NCBI GenBank assembly: GCA_028564705.1
Contig: JAPXFQ010000840.1
Location: forward strand, 310,001-374,000
DNA: 64,000 bases
Origin: Apricaphanius iberus
Lineage: Eukaryota; Chordata; Actinopteri; Cyprinodontiformes; Aphaniidae
Reading direction: 5' to 3'
This document shows, in pieces, positions 1 to 12,291 of the stretch; within the stretch, counting starts at the first letter, position 1, and each line of letters starts with the position of its first letter. The notes beneath the pieces were generated by a model, which worked only from the letters and a program-made list of their open reading frames with translations, ran no database searches and had not been told where the DNA came from. Position numbers and translations under genes: made by a program.

Positions 1-370
1 GCAATTCAAATTATATCAGGCCATGAAGTAATCATAATCATAGTAATTTTAAAATTAGATTGAACTGTTTTAGTCTTCATTCTATGCAAACTGACTTTGT
101 GCTTATAAACATCCTCCACAGAAAACAGTTTAATCAGGACACCACTGAAGATGATAAAAACTATAATAACTTGTAAACTAACTCTATTGGATTTGTTTAT
201 TTATACTGAAATTGATTGGACTGAGTGGGAAGAATTTGGACTGAATCTACATTTTACATAGTTAGATATAAATTATTATTTTGTAATGGGTCGAAAAATG
301 ATTTGTTCCTACTAGTACTACTACTGTTTGTTATTATTTTAATGAACTAACACAAATAAAGAAAATGAGT

Positions 371-784
371 TTAGCCAAGGTGCTTCACAACTATGACAAA
401 GCATTGCATAGCATACAAATAACGTACAAATGTACAATCAATGCACATTAAAAACCTTTGAATATAAATACATTTTTGATAATGATTTAAAAACAAATAC
501 CGAGGAAGATGGTTCCAAAATCTGGGGCCAAACACAGAAAAAGCGCTTTCACACCTACGTTTTATCCTTGTTCTTGGAACCTGTAATATCAGCTGCTCTA
601 CTGATCTCAGAGCGTAGCCTGGGACATAGGGCTTGATCATGTCCAATAAGTAAATACATGCCAAACTTCGTAGGAAAATCTGCAATAAATTCACAAAAAA
701 ATATAAATTTTTCACTTTAAATTTTATTTTGGTGGTAAATCTATATTTTACATCTTTTATTTTGTCTCGGTTATGTATTGTCAA
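371..784 (-). mobile_element. LINE fragment, C-terminal part of reverse transcriptase polyprotein
   Basis: The reverse strand is open for 137 codons. Residues about 46-94 (503-649) read LLDMIKPYVPG, then RSVEQLILQVPRTR, then SAFSVFGPRFWNHLP. This is the conserved region after the RT domain in fish L2-like non-LTR retrotransposons (usually YxPSRxLRS ... VPRxR ... FxxxAPxLWNxLP). The residues before and after do not fit the family, so this is a short decayed remnant and not a gene. Family recognition is from memory of the motif; the clade is inferred. Confidence 0.7.
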
Positions 785-1296
785 TAAAGTCTGGTGCCTT
801 TAGTTTCTTCAAGAAAGGTATAAGGTGGAAGTTATGGAGTTTATTAATTCAACAATAGTGTCGGATTGATATCACTTAATTTGTGATAATAATATTGATT
901 TGTTTTGTCTTGCAGAGATATGGTTGCAGGAAGAGGACCAGGTCACAATTTCATTTCATTTCATTTCATTTTATTGAGAGCCCCATTAGCTCCTGACTCA
1001 TTGCAGGAGCTATTCTGCCTAGGGTGTCCTTCATTTTCATTACAAATGTTTACAATATTACATAACAGAAAAACAAACAAACAAAACAACACCACGCATA
1101 CACACACACATACATACACTCACAAAACAAACTGTGGGAGCTCAATGTGGAATCAAATAAAAACATATTACATAAAACCAAAAAGAACGATCAGTAGTTA
1201 TTAGGGCTGCAACTAACGATCAATGTGTAATCGATCAATTTATCTATTAATTTTTTTTTTTTTTTTTTAAGCTACTACTACTAGCTACTTAAACTT
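785..1296. other. No gene; CA-rich stretch and possible hAT terminus
   Basis: No coding signal is seen. About 1094-1130 is an impure CA/CATA repeat. At 1203-1250 the words TTAGGGCTGCAACTAACGAT and TAATCGATCAAT resemble termini of non-autonomous hAT elements in vertebrates (a CAGGGCTGCAACTAACGATT-type end). It is followed by an oligo-T run. No partner end or target duplication was found. Confidence 0.35.
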
Positions 1297-1297
1297 T

Positions 1298-2300
1298 AGT
1301 GACCCTCGAAGTACTGGTCGAGAAGTTGGAGTAGCCATCACCTTTCATTCAGATTTACTAATTAATTCCCAAAAAAATAATAGTTACAGTTTCTTTGAGC
1401 ATTTCATCTTTAGCCTTCCCCATACACAAAACAAAGCAGTAAAGCCACTTTTGTTTGTGGTCTTGTATCATCCACCAGGCCCATATTCTCAATTTTTAGA
1501 TAACATATCTGATTTTCTATCTGACTTAGTTTTAAACACTGATAAAGTTCTTATAGTTAGAGACTTCAATGTTCATGTTGATAGTGAAAGTGATAGTCTA
1601 AATAAAGCTTTTAACATTATCTTAGACTCAATAGGCTTTACTCAAAATGTGCAGGGACCAACCCATTCTTTTCACCACACTTTAGATCTTGTGTTGACTT
1701 ATGGCATTGACTGTGAAGAAATAAGAGTCTTTTCACATAACCCTATCCTAACCTTTTAAACTCACTCTAACTGACCATTTGAAACCTGAAAGAAAACTTA
1801 ATTATACCAGAACGGTATCAGACAATGCTGTAGAAAGTTTTAAAGAAGCTCTTCCAACTTTAATTTAATCAGTATATAAATGAATGGGTGGCAGATCTTT
1901 CAGCTATCAGGCTCCCCTCCTATGGAACCAGCTCCCAGGGTTGGTTCGTGAAGCAGACCACTTGTCTATCTTTAAAACTAGGCTTAAAACCTTCCTCTTT
2001 GACAAAGCTTACAGTTAGAGACAGGTTAATAGGTAGTTAGAGACAGGTTAGACAGGTAGCTAGGAAGAGACAGGTTAATGTTAGTAGTCAGGAACAGTGT
2101 CAAAAGCTAGGAAGAGATAGGAAGAGGTAGAGTAGCTAGGTAGAGTATAGATTAATGTAAGCCAGGTAGAGAGTGTTAGTAGCTAGGTCTCCTAGTAGCT
2201 AGGAGACAGGTTAATGTTAGTAGCTATGCTGCTTTAGGCTAGGCTGTTGGAGGACATTATTAGAGTCAGTTCCTACTTTCTCTCCAAATTCTCCCCAACT
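1298..2300 (+). mobile_element. L2-like LINE with endonuclease joined to C-terminus, RT domain deleted
   Basis: The frame is open from about 1298 to 1759. It encodes the second half of an APE-type endonuclease: VAITFHSDLL, VLYHPPGPYSQFL, VLIVRDFNVHVD (usually VGDFNIHVD; the G is R here), GPTHSFHHTLDLVL. After decayed sequence with stops, the extreme C-terminus resumes at about 1885-2019 with FSYQAPLLWNQLPGLVREAD and KTRLKTFLFDKAYS plus a stop. The whole RT catalytic region, about 2 kb in the family, is missing. A low-complexity 3'UTR with repeated AGACAGGTTAATGTTAGTAGC-like words follows (about 2000-2240). The same family occurs at 61545-62468. Confidence 0.8.
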
Positions 2301-2344
2301 GCATGATGTGCTGTCAATTCAAGTGCTAACCTGTTTTCTCTTTG

Positions 2345-2570
2345 GGCATTTTCACATGGTACGGGAGTCCGTACTTGGATACCGTATTTGGTCACAATTC
2401 ACTTATTTCGTACCATGTGAACACAGACTGGACCGTGCCAGGATACGGCCAGAGAGACCTGCCTTGGAGGTAGTATCCGAGTCCAGGTTTGAGCGGCCAC
2501 GGATCATGTGAACACAACCCGTACTCTGGCCGTACTAAAGACAATAGAAGCGTTCCACGCGGAAATGACG
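2345..2570. mobile_element. Possible small DNA transposon with repeated GTACGG / CATGTGAA words
   Basis: A locally GC-richer block carries repeated and inverted short words. TTCACATGGTACGGGAG is at the left, CATGTGAACACA occurs at about 2414 and 2505, and CCCGTACTC and GGCCGTAC lie at the right. Inverted CATGTGAA plus GTACGG blocks suggest subterminal repeats of a non-autonomous element. No clear ends or target duplications are visible, so the call is weak. Confidence 0.25.
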
Positions 2571-3117
2571 ACACCGCAGGCCGAAATTACAGAATCACCT
2601 CGTGACCATAAAAATACCAAAAAAACACGATTTAAGCATCCCACAGTAACATATTAAATCAGATTTGTACTTAAATGTAACTTGTTGTTGTTGTAAAACT
2701 ATTTTTTTAAGTTCTATTTTTTGAAAACCCTAAAATTCAAGTGCTTAATAAGTTGATTTTGTTATAAAAAATATTCATTTTCTGCTTGAATACGGAGATT
2801 TGTTTTTTTATGTAAAAATGTATTACCTTTAATTGTTTTTGTCTTTACTGCACAAATGTGACTGCAGCTTTATATTTTATAGCCATAAGATTTGTTTCAT
2901 GGAAAGTAATATTTTTTCCCTTATGTTGCACTAAAATTGTGTCACTGGAAGACACTTAAAGTTCTGTTTATATTGATTTTGCACAGTGTGACCGCAAGAC
3001 AAAGTTCTGTTTATGTAGGAACTAATTGTCAGTGTTAGACATTTAAAAGCAACTGATGAACAACTGACTATTTCAGGAATGATGCAAATTAAACTAAAAA
3101 AATATAAATGTTTTTTA

Positions 3118-3206
3118 TGTTTGCTATATCGTGGTATTATCGGTATCATGAGCCATGTATCGCATATCGCACCGTATCGTGAGGTACGCTGAGGTTCGCA
3201 GCCCTA
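3118..3206 (-). mobile_element. hAT-like terminal fragment
   Basis: Read on the minus strand from 3206, the sequence starts TAGGGCTGCGAACCTCAGCG and continues with CGATAC / GATATGCGATAC words, a style typical of fish hAT-derived non-autonomous elements. The opposite end was not found. Assignment rests on recognition of the terminus only. Confidence 0.35.
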
Positions 3207-3209
3207 TTT

Positions 3210-5740
3210 ATGATCTATTTTGTTTTAAACTTTAAGATTTTTAAAATATATTGTTTTGCTTTTAATAGTTGAAGTTGACAGTGTTTGTTTCACTTTATCT
3301 GTTCACCTATACTCTAAATAAGTTTTTATATGTTAAAATCTATCCCATGTAACTCCCTCTTTGGACCATTTATTTTATTTTCCAATAATAAACGGCAATT
3401 CAAACATTTGGTATCGTTGAAAACTGAACTGTTTGGAGAGTAACAGACAAGCAGATGGTTTGGCCAGAGGACAGCTTAGAGGCACAATGAAGGCTGACAA
3501 TTTATAAACACAAAAGGCAAAAAGAAAAGCTTTTCAAAAGTCAAAACTTACATGAAATAAGCCAAAGCCGATAAAAAATATCAGGCTGGGTGGCACACTC
3601 ATGTTGAATGTAAAGAGGACAGTATGTCTAAACATGCACAGTGTATATATTTTGCTTTGAGGCATTACACAGACACTAATGCATAGGTGCCCAAGTTGAG
3701 TCCTGGAGCCTAAATCAAAAGCTGAGTTCCCTCATTCCCTCAACTTGACTCCTGACTTTTTCAGAAACAATATGTCTCAAACAATTTAATATAACCTGAG
3801 TGATTTTGCGAAAATCCAGATCTTTCTGACATATAATGCAGCTACTGTATCTTTACACATTGTGATTTTTTTTCTCACCCTCCCAGCTGATCTACTGTAC
3901 AACAGCAAGTTTTGCTTTGCTTAATTTTATAGAATCATTACATAGAACAAAATACAGGATCAAAAACATTTGTTTGCATAACAATGTAAGGTAGTATTTT
4001 ACACAGCAGACAACCTGCAAGTATTTAAAGGTGTGTCTGAGAGCTCACCAGTGATCATGATGATATGTACTAGAGATGCGCTCTAAAGTCGTCTTAACGT
4101 GTTAAACATGTCAAATATGTATTTAGACAGAGATCTTTTGATCATAATTGATATGTGCAATATTTTTTAAGAGATTTTCCACCCCTAATTTCAATGTAGT
4201 CTGATGCCATGTTCCCAGATTTACTTAAGTGAGAAAAAACATGTTAACGGATGAGTTATCCTCCCAATCTGGCAGCAGTCTGTTTGCTTTAGCTAAGCAT
4301 AAACTATATAAGTAAATGGTAACAGCTACCTGTGTGCAAAAGTCATGAAAATATATTCGATAATGAACCTCATTGATCCTGGTGACCACAAAACTCACAT
4401 TGACTGCAAATAAAAATGACATAAAAGGAAGGAAATACAAAAGCTGATTTAGACTTGTGACCATATCATGAAAAAGCACTGCTGTACGCCACCGCTGCAT
4501 GTAGCAAGAACCATGACTTTTGCACATGAACGGTAAAATACAACCCCTCATGAAGCTCGACGCACGCTTCACATTTTGGTGTGAATTGAGACCTTTAAAT
4601 AGACCGACGTAAAACACTTACACTTGCGTTACGCTTGCACAAATGCTTCGGTGTAAATCAGGGTAAGTCAGTGTCTCACCATTGACTGCACCACAGAGGG
4701 AGGGAGAATCAAGGAGAGAGCATTGAGGTAAGGCAATGTGTGTGTGTCCAAAATTGACATGAACATGCATGTATGTGTCAGTAGAGATCCTTCAACCCGC
4801 TCAGTAGAGAGTTAGATTCCATTGACAAGAGCGGGGAGAGGCTGGGTGAGGAGCTGCTGTCAGCATATTTCTTTGTCAGGGAGATTCTTTGTTTTATCCA
4901 TCCAAGGCCACAGGGAGCCTAATTCAAGTTGATAAGAAATTGTTTTGGTACCGGAGAGATCACTTTTCTCTGTCTTTAGTCTCTTTTAGCATCTCCATAC
5001 TCGCAAACAGCCAAATTTAGGGTGAACTTCCACTGAACTGGTGGTATATTTTTTTTACCTCGAAAACGATAAGTGGATTATAACAAGGACCACATAACCA
5101 ACCCACTTCTTTCTGTATTTCTTAGAGTCCAGTTTAAAATCAGAAGTTATCACACAGATCACATAGGCTTTGCCCTCAGTTAGGTAGTATTGCCTCTGTA
5201 TGTGCCATGACTGTGTGCAGTCACGTGAATCAAGGCAACACTGATTTCTTAAAGGGACAGGAGGACAGCTAAACTGAAACTGAACTTTTAAATTTTTTTT
5301 ACGTACCGAATTTGCCAGCACGGGCAAAATGATGTCGGTAAAAGTAATAAATTTTGGTATCAGTAGTTTCTTGAGTTGATTCCTATTCCACGTGTCAGTT
5401 CCAAATTCATAGTGAGCCTACGGATTATGCTCATACATAGCTTGAGTCTGAGTCATTACAACCGGATAAATTCCTTCATGTTGGTCACGTAGCTTCCCAG
5501 TTTCTGCTGAAACCTGTTGAAATTTCCGATACGCCAGGACTCTACTCATTCCAAACTGTAGAAATCCGGTTACCATAATTCCAATTAACTAGATACCGTC
5601 TACATTCTCCACAAAAAGCAATGAGGAGAACATAACCTTCCACCTACCCCCAGGAATCCATTATATAGCCTCAAAAAACAGAGTCGGAAAGGACAGAGAG
5701 CAGTAGATAGGACACATAAGAGAAGGAAAGAGGAGAAAAG
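3210..5740. other. Intergenic, nothing recognised
   Basis: AT-rich single-copy-looking sequence. Short open frames (for example 4225-4617 and 5055-5327 on the minus strand) have no recognisable domain, no consistent splice signals and ordinary background composition. Confidence 0.5.
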
Positions 5741-5744
5741 TGTT

Positions 5745-6130
5745 CGCTCCCATTAAGAGCGGGAATTAGAAAGCTGCTTCTCCATGTTTGGATCTGATTA
5801 TTGGGATTCAGCGCAATCCAGAATTAGAGGATATGAGTTGTCTGGAGGTTTGTATAGTGACAAGAGATCTTCAATATACCTTAGTGCTAAGCTGTTCAAT
5901 TATTAAAAGTAATAAAACTATTTTGAAGTCTATTCTCTGAGCTATAGGAAGCTAGTAAAATGACTTTATAACTGGGCTGGAGTTAAGCTGGAGAACGTTA
6001 TGACTCATCCATCTATTGATTTGCTCAGTGCATTTGCTTAGCATTTGAATCGGTTCAATTTCACCTGGAGACCTTTTAAAATAAAGCTGAGTATCATTCA
6101 TGATGGGGTTTGCAGACTCAGACATAGATA
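5745..6130 (-). mobile_element. L2-like LINE fragment, antisense, internally deleted
   Basis: On the minus strand, DTQLYFKRSPGEIEPIQ and CTEQINRWMSHNVLQLN (about 5990-6105) match the segment just after the YADD motif of fish L2-like RTs. The neighbouring 5745-5990 corresponds to a much more C-terminal part, so the intervening region is deleted. It is oriented opposite to oprl1. Confidence 0.7.
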
Positions 6131-6423
6131 GGTAGGCTTGCAGAGTTGAGACACTTTTAATTAATAAACTTAACTGGATACAAAATCTGACGAAGACAAT
6201 GACGACAGCTGACAGTACTATGACAAACAAACCACCAATGAACTGAAAGAACTGGGCAGCTCAAGTGTACTGAGGAGGAATGAGAAGTAACACTGAAAGA
6301 CTGAGAACCAATTACTGACAGACAGATGCAGGTGAGAGGGTGAAGACAATTAGTAACTGGGCCAGGAAGCAAAATGGCAGGGAGACAGAAGAAAACTATG
6401 GAATGAAGGAAGAAGCAGTCTTA

Positions 6424-7215
6424 AATAAGGCAAGGCAATTTCTTTATATAGCACACTTTCAACACAAGGCAATTCAAGGTGTTTTAATACATGATTACAG
6501 AAGCATGATTGGAGAAAAACAGAAACATATAGGTTTAACGGATAGACACAATCAATCAATAAGAAAAGATGATGTAAGGAACAAATGTATGCAATATAGA
6601 TTAAAAACAGCTAAAACACAATAGGTTAAAAAGGAAATAAAAAAAACAAGAATAAAACTTAAACCACGAGAATCAAATAATGATCAGAAAGCGCAATTTA
6701 GCGCTCAGAGGCAGCTCTGAATAGTAGAGTTTTAGTCTTTGATTTAAAAGAGCCTAACGATTCAGCATTTTTGCATTCTTCTGGAAGTTTGTTCCAGATT
6801 TGTGGAGCATAGAAGCTGAAAGCTGCCTCTCCTTGTTTAGTTCTAATGTTAGGAATGTTAACTAAGCTCAAATTGGAGGACCTGAGTGGTCTGCTGGGTT
6901 GGTATAGTGACAGCAGATCTCCAACATACTTTGGTGCTAAACCGTTCAGTGATTTATAAACTAGTAGGTGTATTTTAAAGTCTGAGCTACTGTAAGGACT
7001 TTACAACTGGGGTGATGTGTTCTACGTTCCTGGTTCTAGTGAGAACACGGGCAGCAGCGTTCTGGATCAGCTGCAGTTGTCTGCAGGTAGACCTGTGACG
7101 ACACTGTTGCAGTAATCAATCCGACTAAAAATAAACGCATGGATCATTTTTTCAAGGTCGCTCTGTGACATCAGTCCTTTAATCCTAGAAATGTTATTCA
7201 GGTGATAGAAGAAAC
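6424..7215 (-). mobile_element. L2-like LINE 3' end, antisense
   Basis: The plus-strand left edge, AAGGCAAGGCAATTTC and GCACACTTTCAACACAAGGC, is the complement of the family's 3' tail (ends in TTGCC repeats; compare the sense copy at 16243-16740). Further in, the minus strand encodes QLIQNAAARVLTRTRNVEH followed by ITPVVKSL (about 6990-7075), the post-RT region of L2-like LINEs, and an FYAPQIWNKLP-like block near 6790-6830. Stops and frameshifts make it a dead copy. Confidence 0.85.
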
Positions 7216-7682
7216 AAGGACTAACTTAAAGAAATGTACTATACAAAATAACAAAAGGGAGAACAAATAAATTATGACACAACAGAAAAACAGAAATGAG
7301 AATATCTAAGGACAAGAAGGAAGAAAGCAAGAAATAAACTAAAATGTTAAGAGAAACTGAACAAACTGAACTTGAACTCTTAAAGCTTAAAAATTTCAGT
7401 CTTGTATCAGAGAAACAAGAGGTTTTCATTCATTTTAGTATTTAGAAATTCTGACTCTTGGTAATCCAACAGCTAAATTAGAATCAGTATTAGGTTGATA
7501 GCATGCTGTGTTTGCTCCTTCAAACTGCTCAGTTTCGGGGAGTACACTTCTCAGCAAGCTACTTTTTCTTAATGCTTTGCTTAGACAATAAGACGTACTT
7601 GGGTAAGTCATTAAAAACGTTACTTTTTAAATACATGGACGCTACAAATGTAATACCCACTGACTGTCTCAGAAATAAGTAA
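7216..7682. other. No gene
   Basis: AT-rich sequence between the LINE fragment and the inverted repeat. Nothing recognised. Confidence 0.5.
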
Positions 7683-7824
7683 GGGATAATGCCCTTCGAG
7701 GTGTCCATTATCAGAAAATAATGGACGACGCGGAGGCGTGAACCGTCCGACGTGAAGCGGAGAACGGTTGCTTCTGCAAAGTCCATTATTTTCTGATAAT
7801 GGACACCTCGAAGGGCATTATCCC
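7683..7824. repeat. Perfect 44-bp inverted repeat with 54-bp spacer
   Basis: Positions 7683-7726 and 7781-7824 are exact reverse complements over 44 bases, starting GGGATAATGCCCTTCGAGG. Each arm also contains its own 9-bp palindrome (GTCCATTAT ... ATAATGGAC, 7703-7711 and 7718-7726 in the left arm), so both a long hairpin and two small ones are possible. The spacer is GC-rich and has AACCGT / ACGGTT inverted words. It directly abuts the small transposon at 7827. This is most likely the foldback end of a DNA element. Confidence 0.95.
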
Positions 7825-7826
7825 GC

Positions 7827-8270
7827 TTATACCATGGTCACTTACGAAAGAAGGACATACTTAATCAATTAATAATACTTTCATGTATTTTAGAGTTAAA
7901 ATCGCGAGGTTTTTTATAGAAGTCAAGCGCACTATTTAATATCTCCCGTATACAGGCGTTGCCAAGCAACGTAGCCAGAGCGAGCCGACCGCAGCGATTT
8001 ATCAGTGATGGGAATTGAGATTATGGCTTTACCTTACGTTACGTGATACTAAATATCATTTCAGAAGGCCAGTACACTACTTACTGCTTGTGTGTGTCCA
8101 GAGGATGGTGCAAATAACATTGAGACTCCGTCGCCATTTGAGCCAGCGCAATAATTTAGAACTGTCATCAGGCAATTTGACGGGACGCCTTTCCTAGGTG
8201 TACATGATCACTTTTTAATGTACACCCTCCAGCCAATCAGAGTCGAGTATTCACCCAAACCATGGTATAA
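7827..8270. mobile_element. Non-autonomous DNA transposon with TTATACCATGGT inverted ends
   Basis: The left end TTATACCATGGT (7827-7838) is mirrored by ACCATGGTATAA at 8259-8270. A second inverted pair, GGTGTACAT (8197-8205) and ATGTACACC (8218-8226), lies inside the right end. The right-end sequence around CAGCCAATCAGAGTCGAGTA is one I associate with repeated fish elements. It has no transposase. The superfamily cannot be told from this copy, and the adjacent 44-bp foldback may be part of the same element. Confidence 0.6.
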
Positions 8271-10429
8271 ACTTAATTAATGTACTTTCAAGTTCAGGGA
8301 AAGTATCCGATGCAATGCAAATATTTGAATGGTTTTCTTAAAATATGTGTAACAAATGCTGCTGATGGATTTGGACAGGTTGATCCTGGCCCATAATGTT
8401 ATGACACTGGTACTCTAAAATATGTGGACCTTAGGGATTCATAATTTACTGGGGACACAGCTGCTGTCTGCTTCACTCATATAGCTTCATGTCTGAATCA
8501 CACCAAAAGCATCTCTTCTCCTTCTCTCTGAAAGAACACCTAGCATAGCAAAAGTATAATTTTTTCATTAATGTAGTCACAATTCCAGCTGCTACCCTTT
8601 GCCACATGTGTATGTAAGTGTACCTTTGTGATCCATGGTGTCATAATTAGTTTAAATGTTCAGGCATTCAGGATGTATTTAGCATCAGTGCAGGATAATG
8701 AAGCAGTGTCTCTAGGATGCAGCCCTTCTATCAGCTAGTATGTCCTAACTACATTCCCTCACCTCCCACCCTCACCCCATCCTGTTGCCTTTTGCTAGTC
8801 ATTCAGCCTATTTACATGCTTTTTATTTATTTCTGCCATGAACTTGTTCACTACCTGCAAATATAACCTCTAAGATTTGTATATTCGATTATCACGTACG
8901 TTTAGGGTTATACTTTACCCGCCCCTCTAAGTTTAACCAATATGAGCCCCAACTGTTTCTGGCTTAAATTAGAAGGGAAATACTTTTATACACTGAGGGT
9001 GGGAAATTAGGTTGAACTAATCAGAACATCAAGAGAAGATGAAAGCTAAGATTGCTGTTGCAATCAACATATAATGATTCAAGCATACATTTCTATTGCA
9101 CATAATCATGGTCTTCTTAAACCTTTTAAATAATTATAATTTCTCACTGTGTGCTATTTATTAATGCTGCAGTTCTTCTGTTATGAATATTTTACTCACA
9201 CTAGACACTGCAATACATAAACATCAGTGAGTTCCTTGTTGCAGTTTTCAGTCAGCTGACAGACCTCATAAATTACTCTGCTGTTAAAGTCGGCTGTTGT
9301 TTTGCTAATTACAGGATATCAGGATAATTGATAACATTCTCAAGGTAATTTGCATAGTTTATATCAAAGGGAATATAATATGCCTTTTTTATACAAGTTA
9401 TAATAGGTCTATGGTCTATAAAAAATATGTTAATGAAGATTTTTGCACAAATTCCCTTATTGAAAGCAATCTCACCAGCTCAGTTCTGTCACTTTTATGC
9501 AAATTACCATTTACAGACCACGACCATCCATGACAATGTCGCTGCACTAAAATATACTAATATTTTCTCATTACAACGAGAAACTTTCTTGTTCTAACGA
9601 CACACTATTCGTGGAACAATTTCCCAGCTCTCGCTATTAAATGCTTCCGAAGCTTGGAACTCTGCAGTGTTACACCTTTAAATATTAAAGTTCCCTCAGT
9701 GTATCGTCATTCATAACCCAAATTCCCCAAACACAAAACTATTGCACACAAGATAAGCAGAAAGAGGTACGGTGATGTGTCTGAGCTGCAGACTGTTGGA
9801 AGGCTTCAAAACAGTGTTTGGTTGCTGTGAGACTGTCATCAGTAAAGCCTGTAGAGCTCACAGACTACGACTGACAGATGAGGTCTCTCTCCTCTTTGCG
9901 GCCATGTGGCTGATGAAACCAAACATTTCCTGAGCCAGAGTAATGGAGTGGAAACAGATCAGACAGATTGTGTTGTTTTGCCAACCATGATCCATTCAAC
10001 ACAGCATTCGACCTTGAGGTTAATTTTTTTTGTTTCTCAATTAAAACATACAGTGTCCTTCATATTCATTGGATCTTCAGATGAAGATATGCATAAATCT
10101 TTAAAATAAAGAAATCAATAGTTATAACAGGTCCAAACATGTCAGTGATACGTTTAGACATTTAATTTTGTACTCTTATGTTTTGGGTTATCTCATGCTA
10201 CACAAAGTTGATCAGTGTGTTCATTAATCATTTATTAATTATTCATACCTTTTTTTCACTGGATAATAAAGATGTCATGACATTGATATGTTTTATTTTC
10301 TGACCTCTAGGCTGGCTATAGACCCAGGTTTATCTTGCCACTGTGCACATTGAGTTGTTTGGTAATCAAGGTAGAAAATCTTCTCTAAAACTCACTGTTA
10401 GAGAACTGCAGCAAACAGTGGGGTCAAAT
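8271..10429. other. Intergenic, nothing recognised
   Basis: AT-rich sequence with no convincing exon, repeat boundary or RNA gene. The open frame 9906-10109 has no recognisable domain. Confidence 0.5.
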
Positions 10430-10515
10430 CAAATCAAAAATTTATTTATAAAGCACTTTTTAAACCCCAGCTTTTCAAAGTGCTTTACAGAATAAAATGA
10501 CCCCACAACACTTCA
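10425..10515 (-). mobile_element. LINE or SINE 3' tail, antisense
   Basis: TCAAATCAAATCAAAAATTT, then ATAAAGCACTTTT and AAAGTGCTTTACAG, is the complement of a fish LINE/SINE 3' tail (AAAGTGCTTTAT ... AAATAAATTTGATTTGA). The simple TCAAA repeat marks the tail end. Confidence 0.55.
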
Positions 10516-10659
10516 CTCCCCAAGTTTAAACACTTGGTGCCCAGGGGCCCCTGCATCATAAACGGGCCCTGATGATTTACTTCCATATGGTTCTGTAGGG
10601 GAGCATTTCAGATAAAAAACATTTCAGGAAACTTTACCTTGAACCATTTAGATGCAATG

Positions 10660-11490
10660 CAAAACAAGGGAAAATGTTTTTGTATAGCACATTTTCTGTA
10701 ACAAGACAATTCAAGTAGCTTTACAGTTTCTATTCAGTTTTTATCCTTGATTTAAAGGGACTTAGTGTTTCTGCATCTTTAAAGTCGTCAGGAAGTTTGT
10801 TCCAGATTAGAGGAGCATAGAAACTGAAAGCTGATTCTCCATGTTTGGTTCTAATTTTAGTGATGATTAGTACACTAGCTTTAAGAAGCCTGGAGGGTTG
10901 GTATAGTGACAACAGATCTTTAACATACTTATAAACCATTAAATGATTTTCAAACTAGTAAACATATTTTGAAGTCTATTCTCTGAGCTACAGAGAGCCA
11001 GTGTAATGACTGTAAAACTGGGGTGATGTGTTCTACTTACCTGGTTCTAGTGAGGATGCCAGCAGCAGTGTTCTGGATCAACTTCAGCTATCTGATCCAC
11101 TTTTTAGGTAGACCTGTGAAGACACTGTTGCAGTAATCAAGCCAACTAAATATAAATGCATGGATGAGTGCTTAAAGGTCCCTTTTGCAACATTAGTCAT
11201 TTAATCGTATGTTCAGAGGTGATAGAAGGCTGACCTTGCTACTGCCTTTATGTGACTCTGGAGGTCAGCTAGATACAGCTAGATTTCAGGCCTGAACATT
11301 AGTTTCTTGCTATATTAACTGTGTTCATACTCTTGATCTTTTCTTTTTTGGTCAAGAACTATTTACTGTTTCTATTGAGCTGGGGGAAGTTATGGTGCAT
11401 CCATGCATTGATTTGCTCAGTGCCTTAGCTTCTCATTTATATAGGGTCAAAGTCGCCTGGAGACATTGGAATGTAGAGCTGTGTATCATC
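10660..11490 (-). mobile_element. L2-like LINE 3' end, antisense
   Basis: Same family as 6424-7215. The minus strand encodes RTKHGESAFSFYAPLIWNKL then PDDFKDAETLSPFKSRIKTE (10730-10860), the diagnostic C-terminal block. Sequence up to about 11490 mirrors the region running back to the RT YADD motif (AGAGCTGTGTATCATCT at 11476-11492). There it stops abruptly at CACTGAACAAAAATATAAAC, which looks like the start of a different DNA repeat. Multiple frame breaks are present. Confidence 0.85.
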
Positions 11491-11492
11491 TA

Positions 11493-12290
11493 CACTGAAC
11501 AAAAATATAAACACACTCAAGTGTCTGTATGTAAGAGGGTGGGGTGTAGGGGAAGGTGTTATAACTGTGATCATGCTCTTAAATATGTGGGGTGAGATGA
11601 GTCAGGTAAGGAAGAGGCAAAAATACACATGCACAAAGTGACATTCACTCCATCAAAGGAGATTATATGGAATCGCTTAGAAACACAAGAACATTTAACA
11701 AGAATTTAATATTTTTAAAGGTTGATATCGATCTCAGCAATTTGGTCAAGTCAACACAGAAACATTCCACCAGACACAAAATTAACCTCCTCCTGTAATC
11801 ATCTCAGTCCCTAAATCTAAAACCTATAGAAAGTTAGTTGACTAAGCTACATAGAAGAGAGAAAAAGCAAGGATGTGACTGGAAGAATTAGTGAGAATGT
11901 GTAAAGAGAATGTTTGAAGATCCCTATCTCTCTATGCTCTCCTATCTAGAGATGAAAGTAATAAAGTATTGACTGCAGACATGTACTTAACGTTTGGATA
12001 TGGAACATGAGCATGATGGCGACATCTAGTTTATCTACAGTATGTTGTAGTTACAATAACAACATAATTCCAGCCTTTGTGTTGCCTAGTTTGATGCCGA
12101 TTTTGCGCAGTGACCAACCTGAACTTTGTCCAGTGAGGAAGGTTTTTTTGGAGGAGTTTAACTGACGGCTAACATTAGCCAAGTTAGCAAGTGAGTTAGC
12201 TTACCGATCAAGAAAAAAAGCCGTCCTTTCCACATGTGTTTGATGCAGTGGAAATGTTTTATGTGGGTCCATCTAGTGTAGGCTTCAATA
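11493..12290. other. No gene recognised
   Basis: Starts with a possible repeat edge (TGAACAAAAATATAAACACA). The rest is AT-rich with no coding signal. Confidence 0.45.
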
Positions 12291-12291
12291 C

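Noticed and set aside
7683..7824. Pre-miRNA gene
   Set aside because: The 44-bp perfect duplex with a 54-base loop fits a foldback transposon end better. There is no evidence of transcription.
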